From: an uncultured Armatimonadota bacterium
GTDB lineage: Bacteria; Armatimonadota; Armatimonadia; Armatimonadales; Armatimonadaceae
Length of the DNA stretch: 42,171 nucleotides
Direction of reading: 5' to 3'
Assembly: GCA_903910385.1 (NCBI GenBank)
Contig: CAIVZM010000054.1
Location: 1 to 42,171 of the forward strand
Shown: positions 32,994-40,820 of the stretch, piece by piece
Position numbering within the stretch: position 1 is the first letter of the stretch
Layout of the letters: the number at the start of each line of letters is the position of its first letter
Notes under the pieces: model-generated
What the model was told of the DNA's origin: nothing
What the model saw: the letters and a program-made list of their open reading frames with translations, nothing else
Database searches by the model: none
Position numbers and translations under genes: made by a program

Positions 32994-34289
32994 TTATTCG
33001 TACCGTAACGCTTCTATCGGGCTCAGGTTGGATGCCTTATAAGCCGGATAAAAGCCAAAGAAAATGCCGACGACTGCTGAGAAACTGAATGCCAGTGCGA
33101 CCGTCGTCGGATCAACGGAAATCCGCCAGTTATTGGCGGTTCCCACCGCATTGGAACCGATAACGCCCAGACCAACGCCGATCAGACCTCCGACCAGTGA
33201 GAGGAACAGGGCTTCCAGCAGGAATTGAGTCAGAATATCGCCGCGTTTCGCGCCAATCGCTTTACGGATACCGATTTCACGGGTGCGCTCAGTGACCGAG
33301 ACCAGCATGATATTCATGATGCCGATGCCGCCAACGACCAGCGAGACAATCGCCAGATATTTGATCAGGCTACCGAAGGTATCCTGTTGCGCGTTCTGCG
33401 TTTCCGCCAGATCCGCCTGATTGAAGATCGTGAAGTCCGGCGCCGCATCCGAAGATAGCTTGTGACGCTTACGCATCAATGCATCGACCTCCGTCTGGGC
33501 TCGCGATAGCAAATTGAAGGAACGTGCCTGGACGGTAATATTATTGACGAACTTCATGCTGAAGAGACGCCGCATCGCTGTTGTCACAGGAACATAAACG
33601 GCATCATCAGGATTTCGGAATCCGGTACCGCCTTTTGACTTGAGAACGCCGATGACCTTGAAGCTTTGCCCGCCAATTCGGATGTCCTTATTTATAGGGG
33701 ATAGTTTATCGAAGGTGTCCTTGGCAGCATTCGATCCGAGCACCGCGACACGACGGTATGATCTCAAGTCGTCCGCATTGAAGTAGCGACCATTCAAAAC
33801 AGCGTGCGCTGAGACGACAGGGTAATCCGCTCCCGTGCCGGTGATGGAACGGGAGTCATTTTTATTGTTAAATTTGACTTGTAAGCTTCGGTTGACTGTC
33901 GGGGAAACGCGCTGAACCGAAGGACATTCCTTGAGAATAGCCGCCGCATCTTCCAGAGTCAGTGTCTGCGAGGATCCTCCGCCGAAGGAAATTCCGCCAC
34001 GTCGCTGACTGCCCGGAAAGACAGTCAGCACGTTGGTGCCCAGCTTTTGAATGGCTTCCTGCACCGCCGCTTTGGAACCCTCGCCAATGGCGATAGCGAC
34101 GATGACAGCGCCGACCCCGATAATGACGCCAAGCATGGTCAGGAGTGACCGGAGTTTATTTGCTGTTAACCCGGACCACGCCATCAGAGCGGTAGTAAAA
34201 AACAGCCCGATAGGATCGCGGTTTCCCACATTTGCCTGCGGCCCGACGCCGGAAGACGTCGGAAGCGAAGTCGCGGTTTCTGATGCCAT
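32994..34289 (-). CDS. MacB-like ABC transporter permease (FtsX family), without ATPase domain
   Basis: A 431-residue protein from ATG 34289, chosen because AGGGGAAGG lies six bases before it; the frame is open 26 codons further into the adaptor gene. It has four membrane helices: one near the N-terminus (LLTMLGVIIGVGAVIVAIAIG), then the large periplasmic MacB-type domain, then three at the C-terminus. The FtsX signature ERTREIGIRKAIGAKRGDI follows the second helix. E. coli MacB carries its own ATPase; here the ATPase domain is absent and no ATPase gene follows. With the adaptor it should form a tripartite mechanotransmission-type export complex. Confidence 0.88.
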   Translation of the reverse strand: MASETATSLPTSSGVGPQANVGNRDPIGLFFTTALMAWSGLTANKLRSLLTMLGVIIGVGAVIVAIAIGEGSKAAVQEAIQKLGTNVLTVFPGSQRRGGISFGGGSSQTLTLEDAAAILKECPSVQRVSPTVNRSLQVKFNNKNDSRSITGTGADYPVVSAHAVLNGRYFNADDLRSYRRVAVLGSNAAKDTFDKLSPINKDIRIGGQSFKVIGVLKSKGGTGFRNPDDAVYVPVTTAMRRLFSMKFVNNITVQARSFNLLSRAQTEVDALMRKRHKLSSDAAPDFTIFNQADLAETQNAQQDTFGSLIKYLAIVSLVVGGIGIMNIMLVSVTERTREIGIRKAIGAKRGDILTQFLLEALFLSLVGGLIGVGLGVIGSNAVGTANNWRISVDPTTVALAFSFSAVVGIFFGFYPAYKASNLSPIEALRYE

Positions 34290-34293
34290 ATTT

Positions 34294-36102
34294 TTACCTT
34301 CCCCTGCCTCCACCGCCGCCGCCGCCAAATCCGCCACGACCGCCGCCGAATCCGCCGCTAGCGCCAAACGGACTGCCCGCCGCCGCCGTGGTAGCAGGTT
34401 CGATCGTCTGAGTCACTATCTTTTCGCCGTCCTTGACCCCGGACACAATTTCAACGGAGTCATTGCCTTCGGTGCCGACTTCAACGGCACGACGCTCTTT
34501 TTTGATATTGACCAGAGCGTCTGCATCCGCCGCCACGCCCGTTTTAGGATCAGGCGGAGCAGGTACGCCTCCTGTGGCGACTTCGACATATTTCCCTTTA
34601 TCATCTTCGCGAACGGCTTCGGAAGGAACCTTCACGACGCCTGTTTTCTTCGCGAGAACGAATTGGCAGGTGGCGTTCATGCCCGGCTTGAGAAGGCGGA
34701 ATGTCGGTGCGGAGTTATCGACTTCGACACGGACATGAACCGAAGTGACGTTCTGGTTGACCGTCGCCAGAGGGTCGATCCGGTAGACTTTTCCTTCGAA
34801 GGGGACGCCAGGGTAAGCGTCGATGGCGACTTCTACCTTTTGTCCGACATCCACATTGGCGATATCCGTCTCATCGACGGAAATATCGCAGTACATTCGC
34901 GAGATATTTCCCATCTGGAGGATGTTGGTGCCGGATGCGGTAATGGAAAGCGCGGAGGCGATAATCGTTCCTTGCTCCACATACTTCTGGAGAACGATAC
35001 CGTCTGAAGGCGCACGGATTTCGGTACGCTCATAGGAAGTCTGCGCGTTGATACGGGACGCTTCGGCGCTTGCGATAGAAGCGGTCGCCGTCTTGATATC
35101 AAAGGAGCGAATCTTGTTGTTTTGCTGATTGGCGATTGCTTGATTTAATGCCGCTTTCGCAGTTGCGATCTGCGCCTGAGACTGCTTGTAGGAAGCCTCC
35201 GCCTCGCGCACAGCGTTCTGGCGGTTTACAATGTCCGCTGTTCCGGCGCGGGAGCTTTCCAGAGAAGCCTTCGCCTGATTGACACGAGCATCGGAGTTGG
35301 CGATCGTCGCCGTTTGCTCCGCCTGTATCGTATCCAGTTTACTCTTCGCCGAAGCGACCTGAGCGTCCACCACACTGAGGTTCGCCACCGCGGTATCTAC
35401 CGCCTGTTGTGAGACAAAACCTTTAGCGGCAAGCGTTTTCTGTCGTTCAAGGGTCTGGTAGGCATTTTTCTGATTGGCAATCGCCTGATCATAGGCCGCC
35501 TTGACGCCGACCCTGTCCTGCTGGTTGGTGATTTCCAACTGCTGTCGTTGTTTGAGCGCCTGATTATAGGAAGCGATAGAGTTTGCGATAGCCGCACGCG
35601 TCAATTCCGGCTGAGTCGCCGCCTGTTGCCGAGCGGTTGCAAGACGCGCAGACGCCGCCTGAGAACTTGCCTCCGCAGACTGCAAGCTTGCTCTGGCATT
35701 CTCAATAGCGATCTGGCTTTGCGCTACCTGAAGTTCATAGGTCGCCTGATTTTGCTCTTTACGCGCTCGCGCCGATTCTTCATTCGCTGTAGCAGTATTG
35801 AGATTGAGGCGGACATCAAGGGGGTCGATCTTGGCAAGAAGTTGACCTTTTTTAACCTCGTTGCCGACATCGACAGCGAGCGTCGTCAATTCGCCTCCCG
35901 CACGTGCCTTAATGTCAACGACTTCCCAGGCTTGTAGCGTACCACTGGCGGAAACGGTCTTCTTGACTTCTCCCGTCTCCACCTTGGTTAATTTGTACTG
36001 CGTCGCCGTAGCGGCGCTGGCTGATCCCCCTTTGAACCACCAGTACCCGCCGCCAGCAATGGCGGCAATGACAACGAGAATGGCAATAATGCGACGATTC
36101 AA
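34294..36102 (-). CDS. HlyD/MacA-type periplasmic adaptor protein with long coiled coil and Gly-rich tail
   Basis: A 602-residue membrane-fusion protein, clearly longer than typical MacA. The start is TTG 36102 with GGGGGAG in front. It has an N-terminal membrane anchor (IIAILVVIAAIAGGGYWWF) and a first lipoyl half (KVETGEVKKTVSASGTLQAWEVVDIKAR). An Ala/Gln-rich coiled-coil region follows (about 85-340), then the second lipoyl half with EIRAPSDGIVLQKYVEQGT. Beta-barrel and membrane-proximal domains lead into a C-terminal Gly/Arg tail (about 575-602). It would bridge the permease to an outer-membrane channel. The last bases encode the ribosome binding site for the permease. Confidence 0.9.
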   Translation of the reverse strand: MNRRIIAILVVIAAIAGGGYWWFKGGSASAATATQYKLTKVETGEVKKTVSASGTLQAWEVVDIKARAGGELTTLAVDVGNEVKKGQLLAKIDPLDVRLNLNTATANEESARARKEQNQATYELQVAQSQIAIENARASLQSAEASSQAASARLATARQQAATQPELTRAAIANSIASYNQALKQRQQLEITNQQDRVGVKAAYDQAIANQKNAYQTLERQKTLAAKGFVSQQAVDTAVANLSVVDAQVASAKSKLDTIQAEQTATIANSDARVNQAKASLESSRAGTADIVNRQNAVREAEASYKQSQAQIATAKAALNQAIANQQNNKIRSFDIKTATASIASAEASRINAQTSYERTEIRAPSDGIVLQKYVEQGTIIASALSITASGTNILQMGNISRMYCDISVDETDIANVDVGQKVEVAIDAYPGVPFEGKVYRIDPLATVNQNVTSVHVRVEVDNSAPTFRLLKPGMNATCQFVLAKKTGVVKVPSEAVREDDKGKYVEVATGGVPAPPDPKTGVAADADALVNIKKERRAVEVGTEGNDSVEIVSGVKDGEKIVTQTIEPATTAAAGSPFGASGGFGGGRGGFGGGGGGGRGR

Positions 36103-36241
36103 GGCAAACTCTCCCCCATGGTCGTTCGCGTCGGCTATCGACGTGACCTACTCAATCCGGAATAGACGGCAGAAATTAAGACAAAGTTCAGCCTGTTGAA
36201 AAAAAATCGGTTCCCTGTTAGAAATGCCATTACCAATTATG

Positions 36242-36778
36242 TCAGGAATAATCGGACAGCGAATTTTTGAGCAGGTCGCTCCCATAATGATGGCGGAAAC
36301 TATTCGTAATATTCGCCGCTTCCTGTCGCGATATATCCGCTAACTCAGGCCATTTTTCCGAGACGTGACGCAGAAAACGCAGGGATGCTTCATAGGCGGG
36401 CCGTTCATACCGTTGCATAGGATGCTGTCGGGAAAAGACGCCTCCCCAGAATGATGCCGTTTTTAGCAAATGATTCTGGTGACGATGATAGTTTTCATGA
36501 ATCAGCGTCTCCGCCAGACTGAGCAATGAATCCTCCATCGTTTCCTGCCCCAGAGTAATTATCCCGGTTAAAGAAGCCTGCCCGCGATCCGGCAGATCAG
36601 GATTGAACCGGATTCGTTGTTTCTGGAGCAGTTCACCGAGTTCTCTGGACTCCTGGTAATATTCCGGCAGTTGACCGATCAGATCAATCGCGTTCTGAAT
36701 TCGATGCGCGATGTTTCTGTCGGTTTCCTCCCTTTCTGAAGGATTGTCGGAGTTCGGCGATATTATCTTCCTCATCAT
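36242..36778 (-). CDS. HExxH-containing hypothetical protein
   Basis: A 178-residue soluble protein. LIHENYHRHQ (92-101) holds an HExxH site (H94, E95, H98), and YERPAYEASLRFL (124-136) offers E130 as a possible third zinc ligand, as in gluzincins. No signal peptide. The N-terminus is charged and probably flexible. A modest AGGA precedes the ATG. Whether it is an active peptidase or only a metal-binding fold cannot be decided. It diverges from the S10 carboxypeptidase. No named family is recognised. Confidence 0.65.
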   Translation of the reverse strand: MMRKIISPNSDNPSEREETDRNIAHRIQNAIDLIGQLPEYYQESRELGELLQKQRIRFNPDLPDRGQASLTGIITLGQETMEDSLLSLAETLIHENYHRHQNHLLKTASFWGGVFSRQHPMQRYERPAYEASLRFLRHVSEKWPELADISRQEAANITNSFRHHYGSDLLKNSLSDYS

Positions 36779-36790
36779 GATGTCCTGTTG

Positions 36791-36804
36791 CAGAATACGA
36801 GAAG
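36791..36804. repeat. Dispersed copy of the 40.8 kb repeat core
   Basis: CAGAATACGAGAAG is identical to the core of the tandem units at 40753-40812, about 4 kb away. Both copies lie in intergenic DNA upstream of a gene. Confidence 0.45.
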
Positions 36805-36837
36805 GAAAGCATCAGAATTACCCCGAACGTTCAAATC

Positions 36838-38301
36838 ATGACAAAAGATAATGAAAAGAATGCATCCGCTGAATCCGCCGAGGCGAAAATGGCGGCGTTG
36901 ATGGAGTCTGAGCCGGAACCTGTCGTTACTGAGGGGCGAATTTCCCTCGGTGGGGAAACTGTTTCCTATACAGCAACAACCGGAAGACTTCCGGTTAAAA
37001 ATGATAAGGGGGAAATCGAAGCGCTCCTTTTCTTTACTGCCTATACCCGGACTGACGCTCCGAAACATATAAATCGCCCCCTAACAATCGCCTTCAATGG
37101 CGGACCCGGCTCCTCGTCCGTATGGTTACATATGGGCGCCCTTGGTCCAAAAATGGCCGCCATGAACCCGGATGGCTCTTTGCCCCCGCCGCCTTATACC
37201 GTTTCCGATAATGCGTTCACCTGGTTGGATGAAACGGATTTACTGTTTATCGATCCGCCCGGTACGGGATACAGCCGCGCCAGAGATGAAGAAACAGCGA
37301 AAAAATTTTACGGAGTCGAGGGGGACATTCAGGTTCTGGGCGAGTTTATCCGTCTTTACCTCACGAGATACCAGAGATGGCATTCCCCTCTGTTCCTCTC
37401 CGGCGAGAGCTATGGCACGACACGAGCGGCAGGTCTGGCAGGCCATCTCACGGAAAAGGGAATTGTTTTCCGGGGAATCATCCTTATCTCCACAGTCCTG
37501 AATTTTCAGACTATCGTCTTCGGACCCGGCAATGATTTGCCTTATGCACTCTTTCTTCCGACGTATGCGGCGACCGCTTGGTATCACGGCAAACTCTCCG
37601 ACTCCTGGCAAAGTCGCGCTTTGAGCGAACTATTACAAGAATCCGAAACCTTTGCGGAGGGTGAATATACCTCCGCATTGATGAAGGGCGACAGGCTATC
37701 GATTGCGGAAACAGAACGGGTCGCGCACCGTGTGGCGGAATTGACCGGAATTTCCGCCGATTATGTCAAACGAAGCGCATTACGAGTACCGCCCCATCAG
37801 TTTCGTAAAGAGTTAAGGCGCGACGAAGGGATTCTGGTAGGCCGTCTGGATTCGCGCCTGACAGGGCGTGAAGGGCGAGGTAACTCGGAAGCGGGGGAAT
37901 ATGATCCCGCAATGAGCGCTATTCGCCCTCCCTATACCGCTATTTTCAATGCCTATGTCCGGGATTCCCTGAAGTTTGAGACTGACCTCCCTTATGAGAT
38001 TCTGGGTGGGTTGTACTCATCGTGGGACTGGGGTAAGAATAACCACTATGCCGATACGGCGAACGCATTGCGCTCCGCAATGGTCAAGAATCCGCATCTG
38101 CGCGTTCTGAACGCCGCCGGTTACTACGATCTAGCGACACCGCATTTCGCGGCGGAATATACCTTTTCGCATCTTGATCTCGACCCTTCACTACGTCAGA
38201 ATGTCTATTTTGTCTATTATGAGGCAGGGCACATGATGTATATCGAGGATTCGTCGCTCGAAAAACTCAAAAAGGATGTTGCCGATTTCTTGCTCAGGTA
38301 G
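36838..38301 (+). CDS. Peptidase S10 (serine carboxypeptidase)
   Basis: A 487-residue alpha/beta-hydrolase peptidase. The catalytic triad is visible: S191 in SGESYGT, D431 in AAGYYDLATP and H465 in EAGHMMY. FNGGPGSSS (about 83-91) forms the oxyanion region, and DPPGTGYSR is typical of bacterial S10 members. There is no signal peptide, so it appears cytoplasmic or non-classically exported. The ATG at 36838 lacks a ribosome binding site; ATG 36889 follows GAGGCG and is an alternative that keeps the whole domain. It removes C-terminal residues from peptides. A terminator follows. Confidence 0.9.
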   Translation: MTKDNEKNASAESAEAKMAALMESEPEPVVTEGRISLGGETVSYTATTGRLPVKNDKGEIEALLFFTAYTRTDAPKHINRPLTIAFNGGPGSSSVWLHMGALGPKMAAMNPDGSLPPPPYTVSDNAFTWLDETDLLFIDPPGTGYSRARDEETAKKFYGVEGDIQVLGEFIRLYLTRYQRWHSPLFLSGESYGTTRAAGLAGHLTEKGIVFRGIILISTVLNFQTIVFGPGNDLPYALFLPTYAATAWYHGKLSDSWQSRALSELLQESETFAEGEYTSALMKGDRLSIAETERVAHRVAELTGISADYVKRSALRVPPHQFRKELRRDEGILVGRLDSRLTGREGRGNSEAGEYDPAMSAIRPPYTAIFNAYVRDSLKFETDLPYEILGGLYSSWDWGKNNHYADTANALRSAMVKNPHLRVLNAAGYYDLATPHFAAEYTFSHLDLDPSLRQNVYFVYYEAGHMMYIEDSSLEKLKKDVADFLLR

Positions 38302-38334
38302 ATCATGGTCGTGATAGCCGAGAATTCTGCCTGT

Positions 38335-38377
38335 AATCAGGGGGAGAAGCGACGAAACGCTTCTCTCCTTGATTTTG
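38335..38377 (+). terminator. Rho-independent terminator after the S10 gene
   Basis: A 17-bp stem (38335-38351 with 38358-38374, two G-U pairs), loop ACGAAA, followed by a short T-run. Confidence 0.8.
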
Positions 38378-38404
38378 TGAATGCCTATAACTTGCACCGG
38401 TAGT

Positions 38405-38436
38405 TTGACGAGAGAACTAAATCCGCCTGATAAAAT
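38405..38436 (+). promoter_or_regulatory. Candidate leaderless promoter of ispH
   Basis: TTGACG (38405-38410) and TAAAAT (38431-38436), with five bases to the ATG at 38442; an alternative -10 TGATAA at 38428 gives a 17-base spacer. There is no ribosome binding site. Confidence 0.45.
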
Positions 38437-38441
38437 AGGCT

Positions 38442-39398
38442 ATGAAAGTAATGCTGGCGGGGCCGAGAGGCTTTTGCGCAGGGGTAGACCGGGCGATAGA
38501 CATTGTCGAAATGGCGCTCGAAGTATATGGGGCGCCGATTTATGTCCGTCATGAAATCATTCATAATGAGCATGTCGTCGGACGTTTAAGAGCGGCTGGC
38601 GCCATATTCACGGACTTTCTGTCAGACGTTCCACGGGGAGCCAATCTGGTTTTTTCCGCCCACGGCGTTTCTCCTGCGGTGCGGCGGGAAGCGGAAGATC
38701 GGGAATTGAATGTCATTGACGCTACCTGTCCGCTCGTTACAAAAATCCATCTTGAGGTTCATAAATACCTCAAGAGAGGTTATGGTATCTTCTTTATCGG
38801 TCACCGGGGGCATGTCGAGACGGAAGGAACGTTGGGAGAAGCGCCAGATCGGCTGATCCTGGTCACGACCGAAGAGGAAGTCGATATGTTACCGGAACCG
38901 TCGGAAAGTAAACTGATCTATCTGACTCAGACCACGCTTTCGATTGATGAGACACGAGGAATCGTCGATGCTCTGAAACGGCGTTTTCCCCGCCTGGAAA
39001 ATCCCCCGAACTCGGATATCTGTTACGCAACGCAAAACCGACAGGACGCCGTGAAGGTTCTGGCGCAGAAAGCCGATACGATTTTCGTGGTCGGTTCGCA
39101 ATCTTCCTCGAATTCCCGTTCGTTGCGACAAGTTGCGGCGGCGCACGGCGCGAAAGCGTTCCTGATCGACGGCGCCGAGAATATTACCGACCAGATGCTC
39201 GAAGGCGCGACGGTCATCGGAGTGACGGCGGGAGCGTCCGCACCGGAAGATATTGTGCAGAAAGTGATCGTCGAACTTCAACGACGAGGCGTAACCGAGG
39301 TGGAGAACTTCGTCCTGATGGAAGAAGATGTCGAGTTCAAGGCGCCACCCGGTCTTATCGAACTCTTCCGAAAGAAAACCGGAAACGGCAAAAAGTAG
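38442..39398 (+). CDS. ispH: 4-hydroxy-3-methylbut-2-enyl diphosphate reductase
   Basis: A 318-residue [4Fe-4S] enzyme, the last step of the MEP isoprenoid pathway, making IPP and DMAPP from HMBPP. The three cluster cysteines C12 (GFCAGVDRAI), C96 (ATCPLVTK) and C194 (DICYAT) are in place. So are the substrate residues H41, H74, H124 and E126 (GHVETEGT) and the SSNSRSL loop. The length is normal. TAAAAT is five bases before the ATG and no ribosome binding site is present, so leaderless translation is likely. The gene stands alone. Confidence 0.95.
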   Translation: MKVMLAGPRGFCAGVDRAIDIVEMALEVYGAPIYVRHEIIHNEHVVGRLRAAGAIFTDFLSDVPRGANLVFSAHGVSPAVRREAEDRELNVIDATCPLVTKIHLEVHKYLKRGYGIFFIGHRGHVETEGTLGEAPDRLILVTTEEEVDMLPEPSESKLIYLTQTTLSIDETRGIVDALKRRFPRLENPPNSDICYATQNRQDAVKVLAQKADTIFVVGSQSSSNSRSLRQVAAAHGAKAFLIDGAENITDQMLEGATVIGVTAGASAPEDIVQKVIVELQRRGVTEVENFVLMEEDVEFKAPPGLIELFRKKTGNGKK

Positions 39399-39412
39399 AA
39401 CCTTCGCCTACC

Positions 39413-39471
39413 CTCTTACGAAAGGGACAATCTCTTAAGAAAGGGACAACCTCGCCGGTGAGTCTGTCCCT
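39413..39471. repeat. Two 19-bp tandem repeats leading into a small hairpin
   Basis: CTCTTACGAAAGGGACAAT (39413-39431) is repeated with two changes at 39432-39450. AGGGACA (39442-39448) pairs with TGTCCCT (39465-39471). It lies between convergent ispH and dgoD and may act as a weak terminator. Confidence 0.5.
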
Positions 39472-39511
39472 GAGGTTCTCCATAGCGAAAAAGGGATTCC
39501 GCTACGCTTCA

Positions 39512-40663
39512 TTACCATTCCGTGACACATCCATCCGCATTGCGCCAGACGGGATTGTGCCAGCGATGCCCGACTTTATCCATTTCGCGCACTTTTTCTT
39601 CATTGATCTCGATTCCAAGACCAGGCGCTGTCAATAGCTGGACATAACCGTTCTGGTAACGGAATACGCCAGGGTCTGACAGATAGTCCATCAGGTCGGA
39701 ACCCTGATTGTAATGGATTCCAAGACTTTGCTCCTGGATGAAAGCGTTCGGCGTGCAGAAATCGAGTTGCAGACAGGAAGCAAGCGCAATTGGTCCCAGG
39801 GGGCAATGGGGTGCAACGGCGACATCGTACGCTTCCGCCATCGCGGCGATCTTGCGGGTTTCCCAGATACCTCCTGCATGGGATAGATCCGGCTGGATAA
39901 TATCGACCCCGCCTGTCTGGAGGATTTTTTTGAAGTCCCACCGTGTATACATACGCTCACCGGTTGCTATGGGTACGGACGTTATCTTCGCCAGTTCGGG
40001 CAAAAACTCGTTATTCTCGGATAATACAGGCTCCTCATAAAAGAGTGGCGAATAGGGCTCCATCGCTTTTGCGATCAACTTCGCCATTCCCTTATGGACT
40101 CGTCCGTGAAAATCGATGCCGATGCCGACTTTTGAACCTACCGCCTCACGTGCGGCGCGAAGGCGCTCCGCCGCAAGTTCCACCTGCTCCGGCGAGTCGA
40201 TCCATTCCATCGGACCAGTCGCATTCATTTTGAGCGCCGTATAGCCCTCATCCACGATGCGAGTTCTTGCCTGTGCGGCGATTTCAACCGGATCATCGCC
40301 GCCGATCCAGGCATAGACCTTCATACGATCACGGACAGGGCCGCCCAGAAGCTCATAAATGGGAACGCCCAGAGCCTTTCCCTTGATATCCCACAGGGCT
40401 TGCTCAATTCCGGAAATAGAGGAGGAGAGAACTGGACCACCTCTATAGAACCCGCCCCGATAGAGAACCTGGAAAATGTCTTCGATATGACGGGGGTCTT
40501 TGCCAATCAGGAAATCGGACATTTCTTCCACACACGATTTTACAGTAGCAGCTTTACCTTCGACAATTGGTTCGCCCCAGCCAAACGTACCATCATCACA
40601 GGTGATTTTAAGGAACAGCCAGCGCGGCGGTACGGTGAACAGTTCCAGTTGATCGATTTTCAT
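39512..40663 (-). CDS. dgoD: D-galactonate dehydratase (enolase superfamily)
   Basis: A 383-residue enzyme that dehydrates D-galactonate to 2-keto-3-deoxy-galactonate in galactose/galactonate breakdown. It resembles E. coli DgoD along its whole length. Landmarks are PPRWLFLKI, GFYRGGPVLSS, the metal-site GIDFHGRVHK, FYEEPV, the GERMYTRWDF loop, QPDLSHAGGI, APHCPLGPIALASC and a C-terminal WRNADGCVTEW. These identify DgoD rather than general mandelate racemase relatives. The start lacks a clear ribosome binding site. No galactonate kinase or aldolase lies in the window. It could serve the GH4-derived galactose route 30 kb away, by inference. Confidence 0.9.
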   Translation of the reverse strand: MKIDQLELFTVPPRWLFLKITCDDGTFGWGEPIVEGKAATVKSCVEEMSDFLIGKDPRHIEDIFQVLYRGGFYRGGPVLSSSISGIEQALWDIKGKALGVPIYELLGGPVRDRMKVYAWIGGDDPVEIAAQARTRIVDEGYTALKMNATGPMEWIDSPEQVELAAERLRAAREAVGSKVGIGIDFHGRVHKGMAKLIAKAMEPYSPLFYEEPVLSENNEFLPELAKITSVPIATGERMYTRWDFKKILQTGGVDIIQPDLSHAGGIWETRKIAAMAEAYDVAVAPHCPLGPIALASCLQLDFCTPNAFIQEQSLGIHYNQGSDLMDYLSDPGVFRYQNGYVQLLTAPGLGIEINEEKVREMDKVGHRWHNPVWRNADGCVTEW

Positions 40664-40728
40664 GTTGCTACCGTTCGACGCTGAGAAGACAATACCTTCC
40701 CATATCTTCGCTTCTCAACAACTTCCAG

Positions 40729-40812
40729 ACTTCTCGTATCTGACTTACGCAAGATACGAGAAGTCAGAATACGAGAAGTCAGAATACGAGAAGTCAGAAT
40801 ACGAGAATTCGG
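40729..40812. repeat. 15-bp tandem repeats (x4) with an inverted copy
   Basis: GATACGAGAAGTCAG (40753-40767), then AATACGAGAAGTCAG twice (40768-40797) and a decayed copy AATACGAGAATTCGG (40798-40812). GACTTCTCGTATC (40728-40740) is an exact 13-base inverted copy of part of the first unit, so a hairpin with a 12-base loop can form with any of several units. It lies upstream of dgoD and downstream of the subtilase gene. Possible operator array or slippage repeat. Confidence 0.8.
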
Positions 40813-40820
40813 TAACTCGT

